NCBI GenBank assembly: GCA_943736015.1
Contig: OX031065.1
Location: forward strand, 1,247,501-1,311,500
DNA: 64,000 bases
Source of the DNA: Tridacna crocea
Lineage: Eukaryota; Mollusca; Bivalvia; Cardiida; Cardiidae
Reading direction: 5' to 3'
Shown here in pieces: positions 9,898 to 19,566 of this stretch (its first letter is position 1; each line of letters begins with the position of its first letter). The notes beneath the pieces were generated by a model. It made no database searches and was not told where the DNA came from. It worked only from the letters and a program-made list of their open reading frames with translations. The position numbers and the translations under genes are program-made.

Positions 9898-10213
9898 AAC
9901 CAAGCCCCGGCAGCTCAGTCGGTAGCGTGCAGGACTTGAGAACACGGGGTCCAGGGTTCCATCCCTGGCTATGACCCCTGGCTAGGCCAATTTCTTTCCG
10001 AGGATTGATGATAGTCACTGCGACAGGATACATTCCTCTTCCACAGCTAACCATTGTTTTGATGATGATCATGAGGAAAAGCAGTCACTGGCTTGGAAAG
10101 AAAATTGTGTGAAGAACTGGTGAAAGAAACTCCTGGAACGCAAGGATAGGTGCACTGGCCACAGCAATATAACTGAAATAATGTTGCAAACGGTGTTAAA
10201 CACCATACAGTTC
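9898..10213 (+). mobile_element. tRNA-derived SINE, near full length
   Basis: The head carries an A-box-like CAGCTCAGTCGGTAGCG and a B-box-like GGGTTCCATCCC. The body includes GATTGATGATAGTCACTGCG. The 3' domain includes GGCCACAGCAATATAACTGA followed by AATAATGTTGCAAACGG. That 3' domain recurs in every SINE of this type here and resembles the conserved 3' domains reported for mollusc SINEs; I cannot confirm which one. Confidence 0.85.
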
Positions 10214-10369
10214 CTTAGGATGGGTTTCATCCTGTATCATGCACTATCAACCATAACTTAAGTAACAGTTTTCTGAGACAGTTGCCCATATGGACAAGGT
10301 TTGGTGATATTACACAAACATCAGACAATCAAATAAATTGACCCCCTTACCCTTACCCTTCTACTTGGA

Positions 10370-10535
10370 CTAAACAATCCCTCGAAAGAAGCCTTTTGAA
10401 AACATTGTGGTAAAAGGTTACCACCATTTTCTCCTTTTTCCCACAATATTTTATACACTATGAAGGACAAATTCCAGCATTTCAGCCATCTTTAATCTGT
10501 CATAGGCAAATGCTTTCAATTTGGACCAGATATAC
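10370..10535 (-). mobile_element. TTAA-1 MITE, truncated
   Basis: Reverse copy lacking its left terminus and part of the hairpin. It runs directly into a 5S-like segment. Confidence 0.7.
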
Positions 10536-10540
10536 AAGCT

Positions 10541-10680
10541 TTTCAAACCTGCCTTACTGTTGAGCTGGCTTTTACAGTGATGCGGTTTGGTGCATTTCTC
10601 TCCATGGAAGTTAAGCAATGTGCATTAGAATAATGCCTGGATGGGTGATCAGGCCATTGCATGTTACATTTGGTGGCAGG
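10541..10680 (+). repeat. 5S rRNA-derived repeat, copy 1
   Basis: GGAAGTTAAGCAATGT (about 10607-10622) and GCCTGGATGGGTGATC (about 10635-10650) match the internal A- and C-box regions of metazoan 5S rRNA at roughly the right spacing. The 5' third is different and the ends do not pair. It is therefore a 5S pseudogene or the head of a 5S-derived SINE, not a working 5S gene. Confidence 0.75.
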
Positions 10681-10857
10681 GGTGGGATGATGACAACTGT
10701 AGCACTGGAGTTGCCTTCCGTATGCACATTCCCCGTGGTTTATTGTATAATATGAATAGAAAAAAAGTAGTTTTACTAATTTTTTTTTTCAAATTACAAC
10801 ATTACCAGGTTACCATTTGATAATTGTATATCAGTCATGGGGTCGAGACTTCTCAAA

Positions 10858-10885
10858 GGGGAGGGGGGGGGGGGGGGGGGGGGAG
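10858..10885. repeat. Poly-G run
   Basis: A GGGGAGGGGGG...G tract of about 26 bases lies between the two 5S-like segments. Confidence 0.9.
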
Positions 10886-10942
10886 GTAATGTCATGGAGA
10901 GAGGTTAGATAATAGATATACAATGTACACAATGTATAAGCA

Positions 10943-11075
10943 CTTCAAACCTTCGTTGCTGTTGAGCTAGCTTGTACAGGCAGCGATGAGGTTTGGTGCA
11001 TTTCTCTCTGTGAAAGTTAAGCAATGTGCATTAGATTAGTGGCTGATGGGTGACCAGGTCGTTGCACGTTATAAT
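10943..11075 (+). repeat. 5S rRNA-derived repeat, copy 2
   Basis: This is a second diverged copy of the same unit (TTCAAACCTTCGTTGCTGTT...GAAAGTTAAGCAATGTGCAT...GATGGGTGACCAGG). The shared non-5S leader (CTGTTGAGCT.GCTT..ACAG) shows that both copies descend from one element rather than from separate 5S genes. Confidence 0.75.
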
Positions 11076-11091
11076 ATTTCCTACAAAGGTT

Positions 11092-11354
11092 CTCTTGCAG
11101 AATCGTTAAAACTAGGGATTGTGTGGTATACCATTACCATACAATCCCTACTTTTGACGACCCTGAGAAAGAAGCCTTTAGAAAACATAGTGGGAAAAGG
11201 AGAAAATGCTGGTAACCAGCATTTTCTCCTTTTCCCACAATGTTTTCTACCCTTCACAAAACAAATTTAAATTTTTCAGTCACTTGTACTTTGTCATCTG
11301 CAAATGCTTTTGATTTGGACAAGCCAAAAATTTTGTCTTTTGGCAATGAGTTGA
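11092..11354. mobile_element. TTAA-1 solo B end plus reverse copy
   Basis: 11092-11130 is a solo B end (CGTTAAAACTAGGGATTGTG). It abuts a reverse copy at 11131-11354 whose right TTAA has become TTGA. The copy ends 26 bases from exon 2. Confidence 0.8.
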
Positions 11355-11379
11355 AAAGATCAGGTGGTTGTATGCTTAC

Positions 11380-11479
11380 ACAAAATCTTTGATCTGTGTG
11401 TGAGATCCACTGACCATGGCTTTAAACTCCACTCCATCCAGGTCTGAATCTTCAGGCATACACCATTCAATTATGTTAC
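11380..11479 (-). CDS. DENND11: DENND11 coding exon 2
   Basis: This 100-base internal exon lies between a polypyrimidine acceptor (a T-run followed by CAG at 11480-11482) and the donor GTAAGC. It enters in phase 1 and leaves in phase 2, which fits exons 1 and 3 exactly. It encodes 32 whole codons including IIEWCMPED and [13 protein letters not shown]. These align with the vertebrate DENND11 segment NMVEWCLPQD...GVEFKSMASGSH, the longin-like part of the DENN module. The exon is too short to show up as a long open frame and was found by homology. MITE copies flank it on both sides: a reverse copy ends 26 bases beyond the donor, and another starts about 40 bases upstream of the acceptor. Confidence 0.95.
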
Positions 11480-11497
11480 CTGAAAAAAAAATTTAGT

Positions 11498-12749
11498 CAT
11501 TACCACATAATGCAGGGTTTTAACCCTTTCCCAAACAATCCCTGGTTTTTACGGGTCAGGAATAGAAGCCTTTTGAAAACATTGTGGGAAAAGGAGAAAA
11601 TGCCGGTAACCAGCATTTTCTCCTTTTCCCACAATGTTTTCTAACCTACCATGTCGAAAAATCATCTTATAAGTTATTAGCAACTGTTAATTTGTCATTT
11701 GCAAAATGCTTTCAATTTGGTCTGGTCCAAAATTTGCTGTTTGGGAAGGGTTAATAACTTATACCAGCCTCAATAAAAATCTAAAAATAAAAAAATATTT
11801 AAGTCTCTCTCAATTCTGCTTCCTGCACCAAGTACTAGCCGAACATGTGGGTGAATGAAAAATCTTAAAGTTGAAATCTGAGCTTTAACAATCCGTAGAA
11901 GATGATATCTGAAACCACTGTTAAAAATGAAAGAAATGTTAGTGACCAGCATTTTCTGTTTTTCCCAAAATGTTTTCAACATCTTCCGTTATCTTTTCAA
12001 AGACAATTTTCATTAAATAAGCCATATTCAACTTTTCATCTGCAAATGGTTTGAATTTGCACAAGTCTAGAATTTTTTTCATTTAGTAAAGAGCTAACCC
12101 TTTACCACACAATCCCTAGTTTTAACAACCCTGAAGAAGAGCGTTTCTGAAACATTGTTGGAAAAGAAGAGGAAGCTGGTAAGTGGTTCCCAGCATTTAC
12201 AAATTTTCCTACAATGTTTTTTATCCCATGAAAGCTAGAAGTCTACACATGCCTTCATTTCGAATAAATCCAAAACTTTGTCAGTCTGGTAAACAGTTAA
12301 CCCCTTACTATATAATCTGATTTTTAATGACCCTGAGAAAGAGAGCTTTCAGAAACCATGTTGGAAAAGCGGAAAATGCTGGTAACCAGAATTTTGTGCT
12401 TTCCCACAATGTTTTCTTATCTTTTACTAACAAATCCCATCACTTGTGCTATATTTACTATGTTCTCATAAAATGCTTCCAATTTGGATCTGTCTAAAAC
12501 TGTGTTAACCATATACTGAGTTAACCATATACTAAACAAACCCTGGTTTTTACGACCCAGAGGAAGAAGCCTTCTGAAAACATTGTGGAAAAAAGGAGAA
12601 AATGCTGGTAACCTGCTATTTTTCCTTTTCCCGTGGTGTTCTCTTCTCTTCTAAAGTCACGTTTCAACTTTTCAGTCACATTTATTTTGTGGTCTGCAAA
12701 TGCTTTCGATTTGGACAAGCCTAAAATATTGTCGTTAGGTAATGAGATA
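11498..12749. mobile_element. Run of TTAA-1 copies in DENND11 intron 1
   Basis: Members: solo end 11498-11521; reverse copy 11520-11754 (subfamily with CCTGGTTTTTACGGGTC); right half about 11920-12096; reverse copies 12094-12300 and 12297-12508 sharing a TTAA; and reverse copy 12521-12749. The target region ATATACTGAGTTAACC is locally duplicated at 12505-12530. Confidence 0.85.
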
Positions 12750-13759
12750 GAGCAACGTCGGGTATTGTCGACCGTCGGTAGTTATCGTCAATTCTTTATT
12801 GTGTCCTTTAATTCCATGAAAGATGAACAAATTCCTTTTTTATGATGTAAAATATGACGTCAATATTTTATCTAATCACAGTGCCGGAAGAAAACGGTAC
12901 TCTGTAAGTCCCAAGGAGTCAGTAAAATTTTATAGTAATAAAATTTCCTAACATTAACGTCTACAATAAGGAGGGTGGTGGTTTTTGTCAGCGTGAAGGG
13001 CGTACTGAAACGTGCTCGATTGCTTGAATTCAAACTTAAATACAAGTTTCAGATATATAATAGTGTTCTCATCACAAAATTGAGCGTGTTTTGCCCACCA
13101 TAAAGCAGCTCATTGATGTGTCGATGACTGCCGATGCAAATTTGTGTGATCGGCAATTATCGACAGATTAAGACATGAATAAAAGAAATTAGAATTAATA
13201 TGTCTTGTGTAATCACAATTCCTTTTTATCTTTCGGGTTACAGCTATGTTCAGCCAAATTTTGGCCTGAAAACTCCAAAACTAGGTCAATACTCATCAAA
13301 TAAAATGTCATAGGCCATAGAAATGGTGCGCAGTGGTGCAATGTCCAGACATATTAGTCCATGATATTACCAATGTGTGCCTGTTCGGCCTTCTTTTGCG
13401 ATTGTACTTCTGTTATGCGCCAAGTTTTACTTTAATTGCTTTATATAAGATCTAATTCGGCAACGAGTACTGAATAAAATCCATAATCATGAGTTTAAAG
13501 AGGATTTTGATGTTAAATTCTTGAAAATTAAATACAATGTCGATAATAGACGAAGCCTGTCGCTATCACCCGACATACCCTTATATAATGTTGGCGTTGT
13601 TTGCTACAATACGCAACTTTACACCATTATATTATACGCGTAGATCAGTAGAGTATCCGCAAAATAAACCACTGATAACTTCAGTTTGTATTTAAGGTGG
13701 CTGTTATCGACACCACACTTTCCCATCTCTTAAAGTGTCGATAATACCCGCCGTTGCTC
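12750..13759. mobile_element. 1,010-bp TIR element between twin MITEs
   Basis: The termini GAGCAACGTCGGGTATTG and its inverted partner (complement of AATACCCGCCGTTGCTC) match at 22 of about 25 positions. TA lies immediately outside each end, suggesting a TA target as in Tc1/mariner-like elements. The interior is AT-rich with no coding frame, so it is non-autonomous. It lies exactly between MITE copies 12521-12749 and 13760-13968. Confidence 0.7.
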
Positions 13760-13968
13760 TAGCCATATATCAAACAATCCCTGGATTTCATGACCCAGAG
13801 GAAGAAGCCTTCTGAAAACATTGTGGTAACCAGCATTTTCTCCTTTTCCCAGAGCGTTCTCTTCTCCTCTAAAATCACGTTTCAACTTTTCAGTCACATA
13901 TATTTTGTCGTCTGCAAATGCCTCCAATTTGGACATATCTAAAATTTTGTCTTTTGGTAGAGAGTTAA
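13760..13968 (-). mobile_element. TTAA-1 MITE 16 bases from the exon 1 donor
   Basis: Reverse copy most similar to 12521-12749: both share CTTCTGAAAACATTGTGG and TTCTCTTCTC.TCTAAA. Its TTAA (13965-13968) is at intron position +16. Confidence 0.85.
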
Positions 13969-13983
13969 TCCTTAAAATCAAAC

Positions 13984-14206
13984 CTGATCTGGTATCAAAC
14001 GCCACAACAAAGATGCAGACAATTAAGTCAGGCTCCACTCCAGATGGCGTGGTAACGGTTGCGTTTACAAATATCCGATCATCGGCACAGACTGCATTTG
14101 ATCTAACAGGTTCTGTTGGAAATAAATTCGGCTTTCGTCTGTTTCTTGTCACGGTGTTTTCATTATTTTCTGATGCGAGAAGAGGAGCTCTCTCCTCCTC
14201 CGCCAT
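13984..14206 (-). CDS. DENND11: DENND11 (LCHN) coding exon 1, start codon to phase-1 donor
   Basis: This exon encodes 74 codons plus one base. DENND11 is a DENN-domain protein of the family that acts as Rab exchange factors on membranes; that biochemical role is family knowledge, not visible here. The start at 14206 is chosen because it has A at -3 and G at +4. An in-frame ATG 36 bases upstream (14242) has a poor context. Residues 5-10 (ERAPLL) form an acidic dileucine-type sorting signal. Residues 11-58 are a low-complexity linker. From residue 59 (PDLIVCIFVVAFDTRSG) the chain matches the first beta strand of the DENN N-terminal module of vertebrate DENND11, which reads DQIVAVFVVTFDPRSG. The donor is AG/GTTTGA. 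A TTAA-1 copy ends at intron position +16. Orthology is very likely; the 5' UTR and transcription start are not visible. Confidence 0.93.
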
Positions 14207-14593
14207 CCTGTCACTTTTTTCGTGTATCGATTTTGACAACATCCGGTTTCCAAATCGGAGGTACAAAAAGTGTAATAATTAAAGGGAAACAACTCTAAAG
14301 CTATAGTATATTTTCCATTTGAGTTATCTTTCTTAGACCTTTGAAAACGAACAAGGACGGTGAACATTAGGTATAAAACGCAGCAGAAAATAAGTAATAA
14401 AAACCTACTTAACGTGAATTGAAAGTGTTATAGATCTACATTGTGTCAAAAGAAACTTCCACTCTGTTCGAGAATTTCCCTTTTTGCCGTGTTGCTTTGG
14501 TTTCCTTTATTTGTAAGAGGAGAAGATCTACTGCAAAAGTTCTATCTACAGATCGATGAAAAACTGTTTTATGAGGACTTTGTTTTTAATTTC
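14207..14593. promoter_or_regulatory. 5' flank and presumed 5' UTR of DENND11
   Basis: This is the sequence directly upstream of the DENND11 start on the minus strand. It is AT-rich and largely free of MITEs up to 14594, which is unusual here and fits a promoter or 5' UTR under constraint. I see no convincing TATA box, initiator or CpG cluster, so the transcription start cannot be placed. An in-frame ATG at 14242 could give a 12-residue N-terminal extension, but its context is weak. Confidence 0.35.
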
Positions 14594-15000
14594 TTAATCC
14601 TTTCTCACACATGTCTATTTTAGACCCTATATTTCAGAAACATCTGCAGACAACAGACTCAAAACTGTGCAAAAGAACTTGAGCCGTCTAATTGGGTAGA
14701 AAACATTGTGGGAAAAGGAGAAAATGCTGGTTACCTGGTTACCAGCATTTTCTCCCTTTCCCCACAATGTTTTCAAAAGTCTCCTTTTACCAGGGTCGTA
14801 AACGTAAGGAATTGTTTGGTAAAGGGTAAACAGACAACAATCAGACTCAAATCCTTTAACTGCATGTAATTCAAATTTGTTTTTTAAGGAATAGAAAATG
14901 GTTTGGGAAAAGGAGGAAATGCTAGATCTATATCTTATTACAAGCCTTTTTTTCCCTTTTCCCACGAAGTTCTACAAATCTTTCCTTCACTTTTCAAGCA
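14594..15000 (+). mobile_element. TTAA-1 MITE and a diverged second copy
   Basis: The forward copy 14594-14829 has a small insertion at the hairpin tip (GGTTACCTGGTTACC). It is followed by a strongly diverged forward copy, 14829-15000. Confidence 0.75.
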
Positions 15001-15032
15001 CCTCTAACAAATGTGATTGTATTTGCGGCTAG

Positions 15033-15192
15033 CGTAGATCAAGATCACACTGCACATTATGTGAAGTCTGATCTTTAATCTACACTTTCCGCTTTGCTAA
15101 ATTAGTCTTGACAAAAACGACAATGCATTTATTCGGGTTTCCTCTAGCGACTGAAGATTTCTGTTTGCTTTATTGGGGACCCTAAGGGTTAA
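15033..15192. mobile_element. TTAA-2 MITE, degenerate
   Basis: The core GTAGATCAAGATCACACTGC and its partner AGTCTGATCTTTAATCTACA is followed by CGACTGAAGA... and an end CTAAGGGTTAA. Confidence 0.7.
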
Positions 15193-15211
15193 GATCGTTT
15201 AAACCAGGGAG

Positions 15212-15428
15212 CGTATCCCATTACCACACAATCCCTACTTTTGACGCCCCTGAGAAAGAAACCTTTTGAAAACACTGTGGGAAAAGGAGAAAATGCTGGT
15301 TCTCCTTTTCCCACAGTGTTTTCAACCCTTTCCAGAACACATTTCAATTTTTTAGTCGCTTTTAGTTCGTCGTCTGCAAATGCTTTCAATTTGGACCAGT
15401 CTAAAAGTTTCTCGTGTGGTAAAGAGAT
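15212..15428 (-). mobile_element. TTAA-1 MITE lacking the hairpin tip
   Basis: Reverse copy. The left arm of the tip is deleted, so GAGAAAATGCTGGTTCTCC replaces the usual palindrome. The TTAA is lost at both ends. Confidence 0.8.
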
Positions 15429-15787
15429 ATACATATAAAAATATAAATACGAGCCATGCTAAAAATATACATGATACCAGAGAAGTCATCACAAAATTAT
15501 GGACCTGTTATATCCACTTTTGTTTTTTTAAAACAACTTGCCTAAAATGCGATAAACTGGTCCACAGACAAACACAGACAAACTTAAAATAGCGCAAAGT
15601 TATAACCCAGATCAGTCTGCGCGGCCGGCTCGGGCTGACCTGAGTGGATAACTTAATCATTTGCATTAATCCCCTTTTTCACAGAGCATGTCTCATATGC
15701 ATTGGTACATATGATCCCTCTCAAAACTTTTGACAATAAAGGAAAAGGTAAACAGAGAACTTTTGACTTGTGGTTTTGAAGAGTGCA

Positions 15788-16133
15788 CGTTGTCTGCGCA
15801 TGTCATATTCTTCGAAGATTCGACCGTCTTATATGACGCATCACTAGCCCCGAAAGCGGGCTGACTGTAATATTACGCTCTATAAAGTAGCAATGTAGAA
15901 AACAGCTTTTATCAATATGCTTGAGGAGAAATGAGACCTGCTTTAGCTCCACATTTCGCTAAACTGCTGATCATAGCTGAGTGAATTGCTATTTTATTGA
16001 GTAAACGTTTATTTTAGTTTGAAATTCAAAGTAACGGTTGCCGCGTAGGAAAGTGGTTCGGCTCTGTACCCAGGATGCCGAAATCAGATAGATGAGTATT
16101 TATAGAATGCCATCTAGCGGGAAGTAATGGAAG
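15788..16133. repeat. Dispersed ~350-bp repeat, copy 1
   Basis: It is about 85-90 percent identical by eye to 56031-56389, from GTTGTCTGCGCATGTC to ATGCCATCTAGCGGGA. It is flanked by AGTGCA and AGAGCA, a possible imperfect 6-base duplication. There are no obvious inverted termini and no frame. Confidence 0.7.
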
Positions 16134-16246
16134 AGAGCATATTCAAGTTCAATCGATGACGTCATTTACATTTGTTGTTGTTGTTGTAATTTTGCTTGTA
16201 TTTCCCAGGGCTATGTCAGTCTCTCGAATCCGAGTTCAATAAAGCT

Positions 16247-16481
16247 GAATCCTTTACCAAACGACAAAATTTAAACTGGTCCAAATTCAAAGGATTTGCA
16301 GTCGACAGGTTAAGTTAAACTCAAACACTTAAATTTGCCTTTTGTAGATTGGAAGAGAGCATTGTGGGAACAGGATAAAATGGTAGTTACCAGCATTTGG
16401 AACCCCTTTTTTTCGAAATGTTTTGAAAGACCTGTTTTTTATACATCGCGAAATTTCGGGATGTTGTGGTAAAGCATTTAA
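16247..16481 (+). mobile_element. TTAA-1 MITE, degenerate
   Basis: Forward copy with a damaged hairpin (GGATAAAATGGTAGTTACC). The ends are GAATCCTTTACC and GTGGTAAAGCATTTAA. Confidence 0.75.
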
Positions 16482-16792
16482 AGGGAAATAAATACCCGTA
16501 CATCTTGGCTGCCGGGGACGTATTTTAAATACGTAGATCAATACAGTCCCTTTTGATTGTAAATATAATCTGATTCTCAGGAGAAAAATGGACATGAAAA
16601 TGCGACTATACGTTTGCGGCGGTGTCGTGTATAATTGTTTTACATTTTTTTTTGTCCACGGTATGACACAAAATGCAAAATTCCCGCTTTATTAGTTTGA
16701 ATTTATCACGTGCTCGTTTTCAATTACTCGCGCACCTTGCAATGTTTACAGAGGGCGCTGTCGCGTCAGCGGTCGATTCAGTAGTTACGATC

Positions 16793-16889
16793 ATGGCGAA
16801 AGGCCATGACTGGGAATTACAAACCGCGAGTGTTATTTGGATATTTTTTGTGATTCTTGGAAAATCGTTTTGCAAAACATCTCAAACTT
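16793..16889 (+). CDS. Candidate first coding exon of a secreted or membrane protein
   Basis: An ATG with A at -3 and G at +4 opens 32 codons that look like a signal peptide. There is a short polar n-region (MAKGHDWELQ), a hydrophobic core TASVIWIFFVILG, then KSFCKTSQT. The frame then meets a consensus donor, CTT/GTAAGT, in phase 1. The 150 bases upstream are locally GC- and CpG-rich (TCGCGCACC, GCGCTGTCGCGTCAGCG), as expected near a promoter. It is divergent from DENND11, with 2.6 kb between the starts. I could not find a convincing second exon anywhere downstream, so the gene is unidentified. Confidence 0.5.
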
Positions 16890-17455
16890 GTAAGTAGATA
16901 TTTTTCGATTTTTCACTTTCTTGCGTTGACTCACCGACATTTGGATAAAACGCAGTAATTGATTCTAAATGACCGTAATATATATAGCGTTATATGATAG
17001 ATGACTATCAATTTAGCGACCGGGTGCTAAAACCACGTATTAGCTTCTAACATAAATATTAGTCAGTGGTCGGTTGTGATTAATCCGCTTACACTTTGCA
17101 TTTGCCGACTTTTGTCGTACATTTTATAGCTGAAACGGTTTTATATCATGTATGAATTACGTAGACCTTAAAAAAATTGTCGTCTGCATAGCTGTCATTA
17201 AGACCGACGTGTCATCGCTCTGCACACGAATTCTTTATCAAAGTTGCGCTGTCACAATCGAATTATCAGTTATTTACGAGCAGAAGGCCTCTAAATTACG
17301 ATACCTCATGGTGTCTTAATGCAAGAAAAATCAATTGTATGTTCCCTCAAGAAATATTCAGTTCCTATTAAAGTCCTAACTAGACCTTGATCCACTTGTT
17401 ATAGTCGTGAAATGTGTTGGTTTTGTTTTCATTTGTTCCAATCACAGCAAATGCT
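16890..17455. other. Unique sequence downstream of the signal-peptide exon
   Basis: No MITE, SINE or other repeat is recognised. If the exon at 16793 is real, this is the start of its first intron. Confidence 0.4.
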
Positions 17456-18345
17456 TTAACTCTCTACCAAATGACATAATTTTAGACTTGTCCAAATTGA
17501 AAGCATTTGCAGACAACAAAATAAAGGTGACTGAAAAATTGAAATTTGTTCTGGGAAGGGTAGAAAATACTGTGGGAAAAGGAGAAAATGCTGGTTACCA
17601 GCATTTTCTCCTTTTCCCACAATGTTTTCCTAAGGCTTCTTTCTCAGGAGTGTCAAAAGTAGGGATTGTGTGGTAACGGGTTAAATCTTTACCAAATGAC
17701 ATATTTTAGACTTGTTCAAATTCGAAGCATTTGCAGACAACAAAATTAATCTGCCTCTAAAATTGAAATTTGTCTTGGACAGGGAAGAAAACATTGTGGG
17801 AAAAGGAGAAAATGCTGGTTATCAGCATTTCTCCTTTTCCCACAATGTTTTCAATAGGTTTCTTTCTCAGGGTTGTTAAAAGTCGGGATTGTGTGGTAAA
17901 GTCTAAAAGAGTTAACGCTTTACCACATGGCAGAATTTTAGATCTGTCCAAATTAAAAGCATTCGCAGACACTAGTACAGTGTATGTCCAAATATGAAAA
18001 AGATCACCGGGGCGTCTCATTATTGAGACTATCGCAGACACCAGTTTCAAAGTGGCTCAAATGATGGAATTTTTCTTTGATCGGGTAGAAAACTTTGTGG
18101 GAAAAGGAGAAAATGCTGGTTATCATCATTTTCTCCTTTTCCCAGTATGTTTAAAACAGGTTTCTCTCTTACGGTCGTTTTGGTGTCATTGTGTGGTAAA
18201 GGATTAACCCTCAGGTTGCTAAGCTTGACTCACTGGCCTTTTGCAGACAGTGTAGATCAAGATCAGACTGCACAGAATGTGCAGTCTGATCTTGGATCTA
18301 CACTGTTTGTGAAGAGGTATCATTCCCTAAAATATAACTTCAAGT
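17456..18345 (+). mobile_element. Chain of three TTAA-1 copies and one TTAA-2 copy
   Basis: 17456-17684, 17681-17915 and 17912-18207 are forward TTAA-1 copies, each sharing one TTAA with the next. The TTAA at 18204-18207 is shared in turn with a TTAA-2 copy (18204 to about 18345) whose core is at 18249-18300. The third TTAA-1 copy carries about 70 extra bases in its A arm. Confidence 0.88.
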
Positions 18346-18501
18346 TCAAGTTCAAGTTTAGAGTCCTTTTCGCTGAATAGATCATGAATTTTAATTGCCT
18401 GCACTGGGAATGTTGTTTGGCAAGGCATATGCAGAGCCCCAGCCTAACAGTGACTCATGAAGCTCCTGAATCAAATACTATGATTGAGGTGATGCGGTGA
18501 T

Positions 18502-19296
18502 TTAACTCTTTACCACACGAGAAAATTTTAGACTGGTCCAAGTTGGAAGCATTTGCAGACAACAAAATAAAGGTGACCGAAAAATTAAAATTTAATGGGG
18601 GAAGGGTAGAAAACACTGTGGGAAAAGGTTACCAGCATTTTCGCCATTTCCCTCAGTGTTTTCAAAATGCTTCTCTCTCAGGATTGTGTGGTAATGGGTT
18701 AAATCCTTTTTTAGGTAATAAAATTATTTCGTCTGTCAGATTGACGGCATGATGCAGACTACAAACTGATGTGGCTGTAACAATGTGAACTGTCTTGGGA
18801 AGGGTAGAAAATGTTGCATGAGAAGGAGAAAAGCATTAATTTTACTCCTTTTCCCTTATAAGTTTCAAAAGCCTTCTCTCTCAGGCTTGTTCAAAGATGC
18901 AGTCATGTGACAACCCTTTACCACACAATGAAGACTATTGATGACCTTGAGATATAAGCCTTTTGAAAATATTGTGGGAAAAAGGAGAAAATGCTAGTGA
19001 CCTACCAGGCAGCATTTTCTCTTTTCCCCTCAATGGTTTCAAAAGGCTTCTTTCTTAATTCTTTATCACACAATCCTGACTTTAACGACCCTGAGATAGA
19101 AGCCTTTTGAAAACTTAGGAAAAGGAGAAAATGCTTGTTACCAGCATTGTCTCCTTTTCCCACAATGTTTTCTACCCTGCTGGAAACCATTTCAGTTTAT
19201 GAGTTAGTGCTTTTTTTTGTCGTCTGCAGATGCTTTCAATTTGAACAAGTCTAAGAAAAGTCTAAAAATAGTTGGCATTGTGTAGTAAAGGGTTAA
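18502..19296. mobile_element. Chain of TTAA-1 copies and recombinants
   Basis: 18502-18702 is forward with a shortened hairpin. 18699-18912 is forward and diverged. 18911-19058 joins a reverse left half to a forward right half. 19055-19296 is reverse with its A end fused to a B-end tail (TTGGCATTGTGTAGTAAAGG). Confidence 0.8.
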
Positions 19297-19566
19297 TATC
19301 TTACATTTTTTGCAAATGATAAATAACAAGGTTGTAACAGATTTTTCATGTAAATAACTTGCTCTTAATTCAATTAAGTTCCTCTCAGGTTAATTGCTTT
19401 CAGATGGCTGATTTACCCTTGCTTGTCATCAGCTATCAGCAGGTTTACATTTCTGTGGTGTGCATCGGAATACTGGAACACTTTCTCTTATGCATAGATA
19501 TATACTTTTTTTTGTACTTCTCCACCGCCTGTTTACTGGTATTTTGTAAAAAAAAAAAAATTCTTT

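Noticed and set aside
10541-10680. Functional 5S rRNA gene
   Set aside because: Only internal promoter blocks are kept. The 5' and 3' ends do not pair, and a second copy shares a non-5S leader.
13730-13983. Downstream part of the 178-codon minus-strand frame after DENND11 exon 1
   Set aside because: After the donor at 13983 the frame continues into a TTAA-1 MITE; only the part up to 13984 is real coding sequence.
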